From an uncultured Alphaproteobacteria bacterium (lineage in GTDB: Bacteria; Pseudomonadota; Alphaproteobacteria; HIMB59; GCA-002718135), in the NCBI GenBank assembly GCA_902590695.1, contig CACIXR010000009.1, positions 1-56,731 on the forward strand: 56,731 bases of DNA. Reading direction: 5' to 3'. Each line of letters begins with the position of its first letter. Within the stretch, counting starts at the first letter, position 1. The notes beneath the pieces were generated by a model, which made no database searches, had not been told where the DNA came from, and saw only the letters and a list, made by a program, of their open reading frames with translations. Below, piece by piece: positions 16,789-24,470 of this stretch. The position numbers and the translations under genes were made by a program.

Positions 16789-18050
16789 TAGACAAGAGTA
16801 TCAGAATTATTGAAATATTTTTTCAAAACTTCTGGAATTTTAATATTTCCATCTTTCATTTGATAATTTTCGAGAATAGCAATTAGTGTTCTTCCTACTG
16901 CTAACCCGGATCCATTAAGTGTATGAACAAAAATATTTTTATTTTCTAATTTATATCTTGTATTCATTCTTCTAGCTTGAAAATCATTACAATTTGAGCA
17001 GCTTGAAATTTCTCTATAAGTATTTTCACCGGGGAGCCACACTTCAATATCGTATGTTTTTGATGCTGAAAAGCCCATATCACCAGTACACAAAGTCATA
17101 ATCCTATAATGAATATTTAAATCTTGAAGAATACTCTCAGCACTTTCAAGCATTCTTTCTAATTCATCTTGTGAATGCTGCGGCTCAACTATTGAAACTA
17201 ATTCAACTTTAGTAAATTGATGCTGTCTTAACATACCACGAGTATCCTTACCAGCAGCACCAGCCTCTGATCTAAAACATGGAGTATAAGAAGTTACTCT
17301 CATGGGTAATTGATTTTGGTTAAGTATTTCCTCTCTAACCATGTTTGTTAAAGGAACTTCAGCAGTTGGTATTAACCAATGATTTTCCCCAGCAGTAAAT
17401 AAATCTTCACCAAATTTAGGTAATTGCCCTGTTCCAAAAAGAGCAGAATCTTTAACCAAAAAAGGTAAATTATATTCAATATAACCATTTTCATTTGTAT
17501 GCTTATCTAACATAAAATTTGCTATTGCTCTTTCCAGTTTAGAAAGTTGATTTTTTAATAATACAAATCTGGATCCCGATAATTTAGATGCAGTTTCAAA
17601 ATTCATTAAACCTAAATCTTCCCCTAATTCAAAATGTGTTTTAGGATTAAAATCAAATCCTGGTTTTGCACCCCATTCTCTATATTTTGTATTGTCTGCT
17701 TCATTTCTTCCTATGGGTACAGTCTTATCGGCTATATTTGGAAGTCTAGAGAGGATAGTTTTTAGCTCCTCGTCTTTAATTGTCTCAAGTTCTTTTAAAT
17801 TATTAATTTTATTTTTAATTTCGTCTACTTTACTCATTTCTGATGAAGCATCTTTATTTTTACTTTTAAGTTTACCGATATTTTTTGAAATAGAGTTTCT
17901 TTCAGCTAAAAGGTTCTGAAGCACAGTCTGAGTCTCTCTTTTGACTTTATCTAGTTCTAAAATTTTATTTGAAATTGGTTTTTCCCCCCTTTGTTTCATA
18001 TAGTTGTCAAACTCAGTAGGATTTTCTCTGATAAAATTAATATTATGCAT
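16788..18050 (-). CDS. serS: Seryl-tRNA synthetase
   Basis: Class II aminoacyl-tRNA synthetase charging tRNA-Ser (and tRNA-Sec where present). 420 residues. About residues 1-105 form the N-terminal long-arm coiled coil that holds the tRNA variable arm. The catalytic domain has motif 2 TPCFRSEAGAAGKDTRGM followed by RQHQFTKVE, and motif 3 NGSGLAVGRTLIAILEN. The ATG overlaps the tatC stop by one base (TAATG), so translation is coupled to the Tat operon, and pcm is coupled in the same way downstream. Confidence 0.97.
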   Translation of the reverse strand: MHNINFIRENPTEFDNYMKQRGEKPISNKILELDKVKRETQTVLQNLLAERNSISKNIGKLKSKNKDASSEMSKVDEIKNKINNLKELETIKDEELKTILSRLPNIADKTVPIGRNEADNTKYREWGAKPGFDFNPKTHFELGEDLGLMNFETASKLSGSRFVLLKNQLSKLERAIANFMLDKHTNENGYIEYNLPFLVKDSALFGTGQLPKFGEDLFTAGENHWLIPTAEVPLTNMVREEILNQNQLPMRVTSYTPCFRSEAGAAGKDTRGMLRQHQFTKVELVSIVEPQHSQDELERMLESAESILQDLNIHYRIMTLCTGDMGFSASKTYDIEVWLPGENTYREISSCSNCNDFQARRMNTRYKLENKNIFVHTLNGSGLAVGRTLIAILENYQMKDGNIKIPEVLKKYFNNSDTLV

Positions 18051-18805
18051 TACTTATCTTTATTTTTTTGAATTAGTTTTGCAATATAAATTGAAACTTC
18101 GTATAAAAATATAATTGGTAATGCTAAACTAATTTGACTAAATGGATCAGGCGGTGTTAGAAAAGCAGCTGATAAAAATGCTAACACAATTGCATATTTC
18201 CTAAATTTTTTTAAAGACTCATAAGTAACTATACCTACTCTTGCCATTAAAGATAAAACAACTGGTAGTTGAAATGCTAAACCAAAAGCAAAAATAAATC
18301 GCATCATTAGAGATAAATATTCTCCCATTTTAGCTTCTAATCGAATAGGAACGCCACTAGATCCAAGGTTTTGATATGATAAGAAAAAAGACCATGCCAA
18401 AGGTGCAATAATATAATAAACCATTGAGCCACCTGCAAAAAATAAAATTGGAGTCGCAACTAAGTATGGTAGAAAAGCTCTCTTCTCCTTTTTGTACAAT
18501 CCGGGTGCAATAAATCTCCATATTTGTATTGCAATTAATGGGAATGAAAAAAATAAAGCAAAGAAAAATGCTATTTTTAATTCTGTAAAAAAAGCTTCTT
18601 GTAAAGCAGTATATATAAACCCTTGGCCCTTATCTTTATCGAACAGCTCTACAAGAGGACTAGCTAAAAAAGCAAATAATTCATCTGCAAAGTAAAAACA
18701 AACAATAAAAATTAATAAAATATATAAAAAGCTCCACAATAGTCTTTTTCGTAACTCAGTAAGATGTCCTATTAGAGACATTTCTTCAAATTTTTCTTCA
18801 GCCAT
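18050..18805 (-). CDS. tatC: Sec-independent protein translocase TatC
   Basis: Twin-arginine signal-peptide receptor of the Tat translocase, with six membrane helices. The N-terminus has the signature MSLIGHLTELRKRLLWSF (HLxELRxR), the first periplasmic loop FYTALQEAFFTELKIAF-type sequence (here FIYTALQEAFFTELKIA), and helix 5 LSLMARVGIVTYESLKKFRKY. 251 residues is normal. It sits 15 bases after tatB. Together with TatA and TatB it exports folded, often cofactor-bearing proteins. Confidence 0.96.
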   Translation of the reverse strand: MAEEKFEEMSLIGHLTELRKRLLWSFLYILLIFIVCFYFADELFAFLASPLVELFDKDKGQGFIYTALQEAFFTELKIAFFFALFFSFPLIAIQIWRFIAPGLYKKEKRAFLPYLVATPILFFAGGSMVYYIIAPLAWSFFLSYQNLGSSGVPIRLEAKMGEYLSLMMRFIFAFGLAFQLPVVLSLMARVGIVTYESLKKFRKYAIVLAFLSAAFLTPPDPFSQISLALPIIFLYEVSIYIAKLIQKNKDK

Positions 18806-18820
18806 TTTAAAATCTATAAA

Positions 18821-19135
18821 TTATTTTTTATTTGAAAATTCATCCTCAGTCATTTTTACTGTTTCCTGAACTTCTTTAATTTCATTTTCAAAATTTTTTT
18901 TGATATTAATGCCATCTTTAATTTTTTTAACTTCTTTAACAGATTTTGCTAATTCTTTGATTTCTTCTTCGTCTGCTATTTCATTTAAAGAAGATTTAAA
19001 TTCTGTTGAAACTTTTTTGATATATTTAGAGAGAGATCCTACTTGCTTAATGAATTTTGGAAGATCTTTAGGGCCAATTACTACTACAACAATTATTCCA
19101 ATTAAGAAAATTTCACTCCAACCGAAAGTAAACAT
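18821..19135 (-). CDS. tatB: Sec-independent protein translocase TatB
   Basis: 104 residues. The N-terminal helix MFTFGWSEIFLIGIIVVVVI is followed by GPKDLPKFIKQVG, the hinge and amphipathic helix that define TatB (GPxxLP). The remainder is a charged helical tail rich in Lys/Glu, shorter than in E. coli. TatB forms the receptor complex with TatC. It starts five bases after the tatA stop. Confidence 0.93.
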   Translation of the reverse strand: MFTFGWSEIFLIGIIVVVVIGPKDLPKFIKQVGSLSKYIKKVSTEFKSSLNEIADEEEIKELAKSVKEVKKIKDGINIKKNFENEIKEVQETVKMTEDEFSNKK

Positions 19136-19140
19136 TATAT

Positions 19141-19326
19141 TTACTTATCTTCGTCGTTTTTATTCTCTAAATTTTTATCTTCTTTTTTTTCTTCGTCAGA
19201 CATTCCTCTCTTGAATGATTTGATTCCTTTTGCCATATCACCCATAAGTTGAGGTATTTTACCTCTACCGAAAAGAAGTAGAACAATAACGAGTACAATC
19301 AATAATTGCCAAATACTAGGTGTCAT
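19141..19326 (-). CDS. tatA: Sec-independent protein translocase TatA
   Basis: 61-residue pore-forming component: a short membrane helix ([20 protein letters not shown]) with the FG hinge, followed by the amphipathic helix [16 protein letters not shown] and an acidic-basic tail ([14 protein letters not shown]). It heads tatABC. The ATG is preceded at once by GGGG with no spacer, and a TTGTTT-N16-TATAAG promoter ends six bases before the ATG. The transcript may therefore start at or next to the start codon (leaderless). The promoter and first codons are duplicated 1.4 kb upstream at 20735-20784. Confidence 0.94.
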   Translation of the reverse strand: MTPSIWQLLIVLVIVLLLFGRGKIPQLMGDMAKGIKSFKRGMSDEEKKEDKNLENKNDEDK

Positions 19327-19367
19327 CCCCCGCTTATACGGAAAGAATGCGAAAAAACAAGAAATAA
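19319..19367. repeat. Direct repeat copy A: tatA promoter and start codon
   Basis: About 49 bases matching 20735-20784. Shared on the plus strand: GGTGTCAT (reverse of the tatA start), then four or five unlike bases, then GCTTATACGGAAA, ATG-G, AAAAAA, CAAGAA and TAAT; I count about 42 of 50 positions equal. In the minus direction it contains the tatA promoter (TTGTTT 19359-19354, TATAAG 19337-19332). The two copies bracket the two genes at 19459-20605. Confidence 0.7.
19332..19359 (-). promoter_or_regulatory. Putative tatA promoter
   Basis: TTGTTT (19359-19354), 16-base spacer, TATAAG (19337-19332). The predicted start lies at about 19325-19327, on the ATG of tatA itself, so the message would be leaderless or nearly so. 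Retention of the same elements in the duplicated copy at 20749-20777 (17-base spacer) supports function. Confidence 0.5.
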
Positions 19368-19458
19368 TGGGAATAAAAATGGCAGAATTAGTAAAAAGTG
19401 GAAAAAAACTAACGACAAAACGACGACAAAAAAACCGACAAAACTCTTATGTTAAATA

Positions 19459-20400
19459 TTAAAGATTTCCTAAAGATTCAAATTTTTCGCGTATTTCTTT
19501 AGGTAAAAATTTTTCAGATGATGTTTTCTTCCTTTCTTTCCAAAATTCTTGCAACAATTTACTTCCTGGGACGAGTCTTGCAATTCTTGGCTTATCTAAG
19601 TCAGGCATTCCCTCTCCACCTTGAGATTTGAGTAATTGATTCAATAAGGTTTCATCACATGCTTTAGTTCTATTATTTCTTGTAATTTCATAAACTTCAT
19701 CTGAGTTAAAATTTATTACTAACTGATTTGTTCTACAATCTCCTTCATCTTCAGCCAATATTTCAGAGTCACTCCATTTTAATATATTGTAAGTTGATCT
19801 TTTAAAATCTAAATAATAAGTATCACTTGAGTCATCTTCATAAGGTAACATAACAAAAGCCATTAATGTCTCACATTGATTTAATGATTTTCTACAAATT
19901 ACTTCACTCTTATTTACTGGGTAAGCTATTTGTTCACCTTCAAGATAAAAAGTTCCTGTAGTACTAAAATAATTTCCAAAATTAGTCAGACTAAGCTTAT
20001 CTCCAAAACCTGATAAAGGAGTAACTTCAGTTTGATTAAAATTTGTTGCAAATTTTATCAAGTCGTTCATTTGCTTAAAAGTCAAATTACCAGTTTGTTC
20101 TTCATTTAGATGTTTCTGAAACATTATAATTTTTTCATTGAGAATATCTTCATTTTGATTTTCAAAAAAATAAAACAATCTATAAAATGCAAAATTAAGT
20201 AAAGTATTATATATATTTTCAGGCAGTCCAATTTTTAAATAAATTTCCTTAGAGTCTAACTGGTTAATAATTTCTTCGGGTAATTTTTCAATTTCTTCCA
20301 CACTCATATTAGATATATCAGGAATAGAAACATCATTACTAAAAACTTGGGAATTAAATGAAGTTACTAATAAGAGAACTGCAATCAAATTTTTAATCAT
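19459..20400 (-). CDS. Exported protein of unknown function (insert between scpB and tatA)
   Basis: 313 residues that I do not recognise. There is a clear Sec signal peptide (1-22, LIAVLLLVTSFNSQVFS, cleavage near SNDV), so the product is periplasmic or surface-exposed. The mature part starts with a helical, acidic stretch (DISNMSVEEIEKLPEEIINQ). A beta-rich centre follows with paired cysteines (VICRKSLNQC, and later DCR and KAC) that could form disulfides, then a basic helical tail. It shows no lipobox and no catalytic motif I can name. It overlaps the upstream 70-residue gene by 8 bases, so they form a two-gene unit. The pair interrupts the scpB-tatA junction that is usual in alphaproteobacteria and is flanked by direct repeats. 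Confidence 0.7.
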   Translation of the reverse strand: MIKNLIAVLLLVTSFNSQVFSNDVSIPDISNMSVEEIEKLPEEIINQLDSKEIYLKIGLPENIYNTLLNFAFYRLFYFFENQNEDILNEKIIMFQKHLNEEQTGNLTFKQMNDLIKFATNFNQTEVTPLSGFGDKLSLTNFGNYFSTTGTFYLEGEQIAYPVNKSEVICRKSLNQCETLMAFVMLPYEDDSSDTYYLDFKRSTYNILKWSDSEILAEDEGDCRTNQLVINFNSDEVYEITRNNRTKACDETLLNQLLKSQGGEGMPDLDKPRIARLVPGSKLLQEFWKERKKTSSEKFLPKEIREKFESLGNL

Positions 20401-20605
20401 TAATATCTTCTTTTTTAGCTAAAAGTTCACCTCTAATTTCATGTATAGCATTATTAATTGAAACTAATTCTTTTCTCTGATCTCTTGCATGACCATACAA
20501 AAGAGCTAAAATTAGAAAAAGTAACCATTCTACTAAAGACATTGAAGCTAGAAAATTTTTTGCAACAACGAAAATTATAACAAACCACTCAATTATAGAT
20601 TCCAT
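20393..20605 (-). CDS. Small membrane protein of unknown function (insert between scpB and tatA)
   Basis: 70 residues: one or two hydrophobic helices (about 5-18 and 23-40, VEWLLFLILALLYGHA) followed by a charged helical tail (RDQRKELVSINNAIHEIR) that could form a coiled coil. No family is recognised. A good ribosome-binding site (TTGGAGAAC) precedes the ATG at 20605. Its 3' end overlaps the exported-protein gene by 8 bases, which suggests the two products act together, for example as a membrane anchor and a periplasmic partner; that is inference. The likely promoter is the duplicated tatA-type promoter at 20777-20749. Confidence 0.65.
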   Translation of the reverse strand: MESIIEWFVIIFVVAKNFLASMSLVEWLLFLILALLYGHARDQRKELVSINNAIHEIRGELLAKKEDIND

Positions 20606-20734
20606 ATGTTCTCCAATTAATCGTTTACCTAGTATATTTTATCATCAGAACATAAAAAATAAAAAAGACAATATGCCGACAAAAGAAATTAAAAGTGTAA
20701 CAATTTCAGTGAGATAAATAGATTTGACACACAC

Positions 20735-20784
20735 GGTGTCATAAAGGGCTTATACGGAAACTATGGGAAAAAAACAAGAAGTAA
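20735..20784. repeat. Direct repeat copy B: second copy of tatA promoter and start
   Basis: Matches 19319-19367. In the minus direction it carries TTGTTT (20777-20772), a 17-base spacer, TATAAG (20754-20749), then ATGACACC, the first codons of tatA. The frame breaks down after three codons into a 17-codon open frame. This is best read as a relic or source copy of the tatA 5' end, now serving as the promoter of the two-gene insert, whose first gene begins about 135 bases downstream. Confidence 0.65.
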
Positions 20785-20792
20785 TAAGTTAA

Positions 20793-21428
20793 CTAAGTAT
20801 TTTGAATAAAATCATCAATATTATTTTCATCATCCTGTTCAAAATTATCATTACTTTGTAAATTTTCATCATTTTTAGCAAGATCACTTATAGTTGCAAT
20901 CGCAGCACGTTTATCTAGAAAACCACTTGCCTTTAGCTCCTCTTTATTAGGTAAATCGGATAAACTATTCAATCCAAAATGTTCAACAAACAAATCTGTG
21001 GTAGACCATAAAGTAGGTTTACCAGGTATACTTTTCCTACCTGAAGGACGTATCCATCCTATTTCCATCAAATGATCTAGAGAGCCTCTACCCATTTGAA
21101 CACCTCTAATATTTTCAATTTCTGATCTTGTTATTGGTTGTTGGTAAGCAATTATAGATAATGTTTCTAGTGCTGCTCTTGATAATTTTCTTTTTTGAGT
21201 TTTAAAAATAGTTAATTCATCACTGAGATCTTTAGCAGTTCTAAAAGACCATTTGTTACCAGTTTTAATTAAATTAATACCTCTATTTTTATAAAAATCT
21301 TTAATTTCTTGTAATAGGTTACTTATATTATTTTTATCTGTAATTTTTTCCTTTAAATCATTTTCATCAAGTGGCTCTCCTGATGCAAATAATATTGCTT
21401 CTAAAATTTTAATATCTTTATTATCCAT
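20793..21428 (-). CDS. scpB: Segregation and condensation protein B
   Basis: Winged-helix kleisin partner (211 residues) of the SMC-ScpAB condensin that organises and helps segregate the chromosome. Motifs: LEAILFASGEPL at the N-terminus, then the winged-helix core SRAALETLSIIAYQQPITRS followed by EIENIRGVQMGRGSLDHL, and a second domain with GKPTLWSTTDLFVEHFGL. The acidic tail (about 185-211) is typical. The start overlaps the scpA stop by 8 bases. Confidence 0.95.
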   Translation of the reverse strand: MDNKDIKILEAILFASGEPLDENDLKEKITDKNNISNLLQEIKDFYKNRGINLIKTGNKWSFRTAKDLSDELTIFKTQKRKLSRAALETLSIIAYQQPITRSEIENIRGVQMGRGSLDHLMEIGWIRPSGRKSIPGKPTLWSTTDLFVEHFGLNSLSDLPNKEELKASGFLDKRAAIATISDLAKNDENLQSNDNFEQDDENNIDDFIQNT

Positions 21429-22188
21429 TTTGATTAAATTTTATATAAATATTCCCAAAACTTTCATCTTGTTTTAAATCAATAAAGCCATTTTTTGATA
21501 ATTCTAAAGAAGCAACAAAGTTAGATGAAATAATGGATTTATTAATTGTTTTATTAGCTTTAATTAAATTTGGAATTACATTTAAAAAATTAGTCCATTC
21601 TGTAATATTTCCAAAAATACCTTTTAATCTTTTAACTGCTTGATCAACTGAATAAAGTTCTGAATACTCAATAGTTAATTGTTTTACCCGTTCATTAGAT
21701 TTAAGTATTTGACTATATGATTTTAGTAAATCAAATAAATTAGAAGTATAATTTATATTATATTTAACTTTGAGACCTTCAGATGAACCTCCATAAAACA
21801 CATCTCTATTAACAAGAGGTCTTGAGTATATAATTTTAGAAATATTTTGAAAAGCCTCTAATCTCTGTAATTGATATTTTAAAGCCTCTTCTAACTCATT
21901 GGCTGTATATTCATCTGTTTTTTCTTCTTTTGGCAATAGTAATCTTGATTTCAAATACGTTAGCCATGCTGCCATCACTAAATAATCTGCAGCTATTTCA
22001 ATATGAATATTTCTATATTGATTAATAAATTTAATATATTGATCAGCTAATTCGGATATAGATATATCAGATAAATCAACCTTCTGTGATCTAGCTAAAA
22101 CCAACAAAAGGTCTATGGGACCCTCAAAATTGTCTAATAATAGATTAAATTGACCTTCTTTTATTTCTATATCTGGAGCATTTAACAC
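21421..22188 (-). CDS. scpA: Segregation and condensation protein A
   Basis: Kleisin subunit (255 residues) that bridges SMC heads with ScpB. The N-terminus shows the family motif LLDNFEGPIDLLLVLARSQK followed by VDLSDISI and LADQYI. The middle shows ADYLVMAAWLTYLKSRLLLP. The C-terminal winged helix is present but diverged (NFVASLELSKNGFIDLKQDE). The start is a GTG at 22188 without a clear ribosome-binding site, 39 bases after the SPOR-like gene. nagZ, which usually precedes scpA in alphaproteobacteria, is not here. Confidence 0.93.
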   Translation of the reverse strand: MLNAPDIEIKEGQFNLLLDNFEGPIDLLLVLARSQKVDLSDISISELADQYIKFINQYRNIHIEIAADYLVMAAWLTYLKSRLLLPKEEKTDEYTANELEEALKYQLQRLEAFQNISKIIYSRPLVNRDVFYGGSSEGLKVKYNINYTSNLFDLLKSYSQILKSNERVKQLTIEYSELYSVDQAVKRLKGIFGNITEWTNFLNVIPNLIKANKTINKSIISSNFVASLELSKNGFIDLKQDESFGNIYIKFNQNG

Positions 22189-22227
22189 AGTTTTTTATAT
22201 AAAATTATTGAGATTCTCTCAATATTA

Positions 22228-22740
22228 TTAATTTTGTAAATTAAGTATTAAGCAAGTCTTAACAAAAGTTAATAAGCCACAAGCTTCAGAAGCATTATTC
22301 TTAGAAATGTAATTTTTATAAGTAATAAAATATTGAGTACCTATTTCAGTTTTCTTATAAAAAACAAAAATATCTTCATGATCTATAATTTCTTTTTTAT
22401 TTTCTAATAAATTATTCAAGTATTTATTAATTTTTTCAAAATTATCATTGCTATATAATTGAATTGTAAAATCAACTTCACTTGTATTTTTAAATTCATA
22501 ATATTTAATTTCATTATCTATATTATTTAAACTTTTCTTGTCTAAATAATCAACAACTTCACCTTCTTTATTGTCAGGAATAATAAAATATTTGTCAGTA
22601 AATTGGGGAATAATAAAATACTCCCTATTAATAAAATAATAAAATGAGATAAGATAAAGAATAATAATAAATAGAATTAATAATAAAGAATATTTAAATA
22701 TGTAATTATTTTTTCTTTTAAAAATAATTCTTTTAATCAT
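22228..22740 (-). CDS. Diverged SPOR-domain membrane protein
   Basis: 170 residues: a short basic cytoplasmic N-terminus, one membrane helix (about 16-36), then a periplasmic part. The last 75 residues read like a weak SPOR domain (VDFTIQLYSND, helix, YFITYKNYISKNNASEACGLL, KTCLILNL), including the conserved cysteine pair of many alphaproteobacterial SPOR proteins. SPOR domains bind denuded peptidoglycan glycan at division sites. The position between argS and scpA is exactly where alphaproteobacteria encode a SPOR protein, which supports a call that sequence alone would leave doubtful. The ATG overlaps the argS stop by one base. Confidence 0.6.
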   Translation of the reverse strand: MIKRIIFKRKNNYIFKYSLLLILFIIILYLISFYYFINREYFIIPQFTDKYFIIPDNKEGEVVDYLDKKSLNNIDNEIKYYEFKNTSEVDFTIQLYSNDNFEKINKYLNNLLENKKEIIDHEDIFVFYKKTEIGTQYFITYKNYISKNNASEACGLLTFVKTCLILNLQN

Positions 22741-24470
22741 TACATTGTTTCAGGAGCACTTATATCAATTATTGAAAATATATCTTTTAAAACAACTCTA
22801 AATGACTCCAACCAAAATATTTTTGAAATTGTCTTTTCTGTATTTTTTTCATCTAAAAAACGAAGTGATTCATTATCTTTACCTTTATTCCAAATTGAAT
22901 GAAAATCAGCCGATATTTCTTCTAAATAATTGATTAGTCGATGTGGTTCATTATAGTATGATGATTGATACAACAAATAAGGATAGGAAATTAACTTTTT
23001 AATTAATTTTAACTCGTCATCAGATAGATTTTGTATTTCAGCAAAATTATAATCATTTTTAATACCTATACCTAATTCTTTTGCTTTATTAATTACTGAT
23101 GAAGCTCTTGCATGTGCATATTGACAATAAAAAACTTTATTATCTTTATTTTTTTCAACAACAGCATCTAAATCAAAGTCAATTGCTGTCTCATTTTTAG
23201 TAGAAATCATGTAGTACCTTATAGGATCTTTACCAACTTTAGAATGAACATTAGCTAATGTCACAAAATTTCCAGATCTTTTTGACATTTTAATTTTTTG
23301 TTTATTTTGAATTAGACTAACAATCTGACAAGTTAAAATATTTAAATAAGTTTCATCATCTTTAATAGCTTTAATTAACGAGTTCATTCTTGGAATATAG
23401 CCAATATGATCAGATCCCCAGATATTGACTAACCTATCAAAATTTCTTTTACATTTATCTAAATGATATGCTGCATCATTTGCAAAATAGGTCCATTCGC
23501 CATTTGATTTTCTTAATGCTCTATCTTCATTGTCTAGTAATTTAGAGGATCTAAATAATAATTGCTCTCTTGGTTCCCAATCAGAGTCATCACCTTTTGG
23601 TTTCTTTAAAATACCTTCATATAATAGTTTTTTTTCATCCAAAATTGTAAAAAGTTCATCAATAATTTTACTGTTTTCTATTTCTGTTTCGTGAGTAAAT
23701 TTATCAAATTTTATATCTATTAATTCTAAATCTGATTTTATGTTTATAAGTATATTTTTTAATGCAAAATTCTTAAAATATTTAATAGTTTCTTCATTTT
23801 GAAAATTTAACCACTTATCACCATCTTCATTTTTAATTTTTTTGGCAATATCTATTAAGTATTCACCAGGATATTCGTCTTCTTCTAACTCAATTTTTTT
23901 ATCAAATAATTGTAAATATCGTTTCAAAAGAGAATTTGATAATTTATCAATTTGGGAACCTGCATCATTTACGTAATACTCTCTTATAACATCAAAACCT
24001 GTTTTAGTATAAAGAGAGCTTAACACATCTCCAAATACAGCACCTCTTATATGTGCTATATGCAATGGTCCAGTTGGATTAGCTGAAACAAATTCAACAT
24101 TTATTTTTTTACCTGCACCATAATTAATATAATTTAAAAAATTTTTACTATAAATTTCATTTAAACTTCTTAATACAAATGTATCTTTAAGAAAAAAATT
24201 TATAAAACCATTTTTTGAAACCACAAAATGATCGATAAATTCAATTGATTTAATTCTATCATTTAATTCTTTTTCAATATTAAAATTTTCATTAATTATT
24301 TTTCTTTTAACTATTAAATAAAAGTTTGTCGCTAAATCACCTTGTTTATTATTTGAAGAATAATCGATGCTAATCTGTTTTTTATTGATTGGAGATATGA
24401 ATTTATTACTCTCTAAAAAATCTGTAAAATCAAATAAAAAATCTGAAAGGTCTTTTATAAAATTATTCAC
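22740..24470 (-). CDS. argS: Arginyl-tRNA synthetase
   Basis: Class I synthetase of 576 residues. It has the N-terminal Add-1 domain, the ATP-binding signature FVSANPTGPLHIAHIRGAVF (HIAH in place of HIGH), REYYVNDAGSQI, the KMSKRSGNF loop, and the C-terminal anticodon-binding helical domain (QYAHARASSV). It charges tRNA-Arg. It starts with GTG at 24470, preceded by AAGGAG and overlapping the dgt stop by 8 bases, so it is translationally coupled to dgt. This dgt-argS-SPOR-scpAB order is ancestral in alphaproteobacteria. Confidence 0.96.
   Translation of the reverse strand: MNNFIKDLSDFLFDFTDFLESNKFISPINKKQISIDYSSNNKQGDLATNFYLIVKRKIINENFNIEKELNDRIKSIEFIDHFVVSKNGFINFFLKDTFVLRSLNEIYSKNFLNYINYGAGKKINVEFVSANPTGPLHIAHIRGAVFGDVLSSLYTKTGFDVIREYYVNDAGSQIDKLSNSLLKRYLQLFDKKIELEEDEYPGEYLIDIAKKIKNEDGDKWLNFQNEETIKYFKNFALKNILINIKSDLELIDIKFDKFTHETEIENSKIIDELFTILDEKKLLYEGILKKPKGDDSDWEPREQLLFRSSKLLDNEDRALRKSNGEWTYFANDAAYHLDKCKRNFDRLVNIWGSDHIGYIPRMNSLIKAIKDDETYLNILTCQIVSLIQNKQKIKMSKRSGNFVTLANVHSKVGKDPIRYYMISTKNETAIDFDLDAVVEKNKDNKVFYCQYAHARASSVINKAKELGIGIKNDYNFAEIQNLSDDELKLIKKLISYPYLLYQSSYYNEPHRLINYLEEISADFHSIWNKGKDNESLRFLDEKNTEKTISKIFWLESFRVVLKDIFSIIDISAPETM

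Noticed and set aside
17692..17919. Open frame opposite serS, rich in Ser/Leu
   Set aside because: It mirrors the Lys/Glu-rich coiled coil of SerS, which reads as Ser/Leu/Phe on the other strand.
20690..20742. 17-codon frame starting like tatA (MTP...) in repeat copy B
   Set aside because: Only the first three codons match tatA; the rest is unrelated and short. Treated as part of the repeat, not as a gene.
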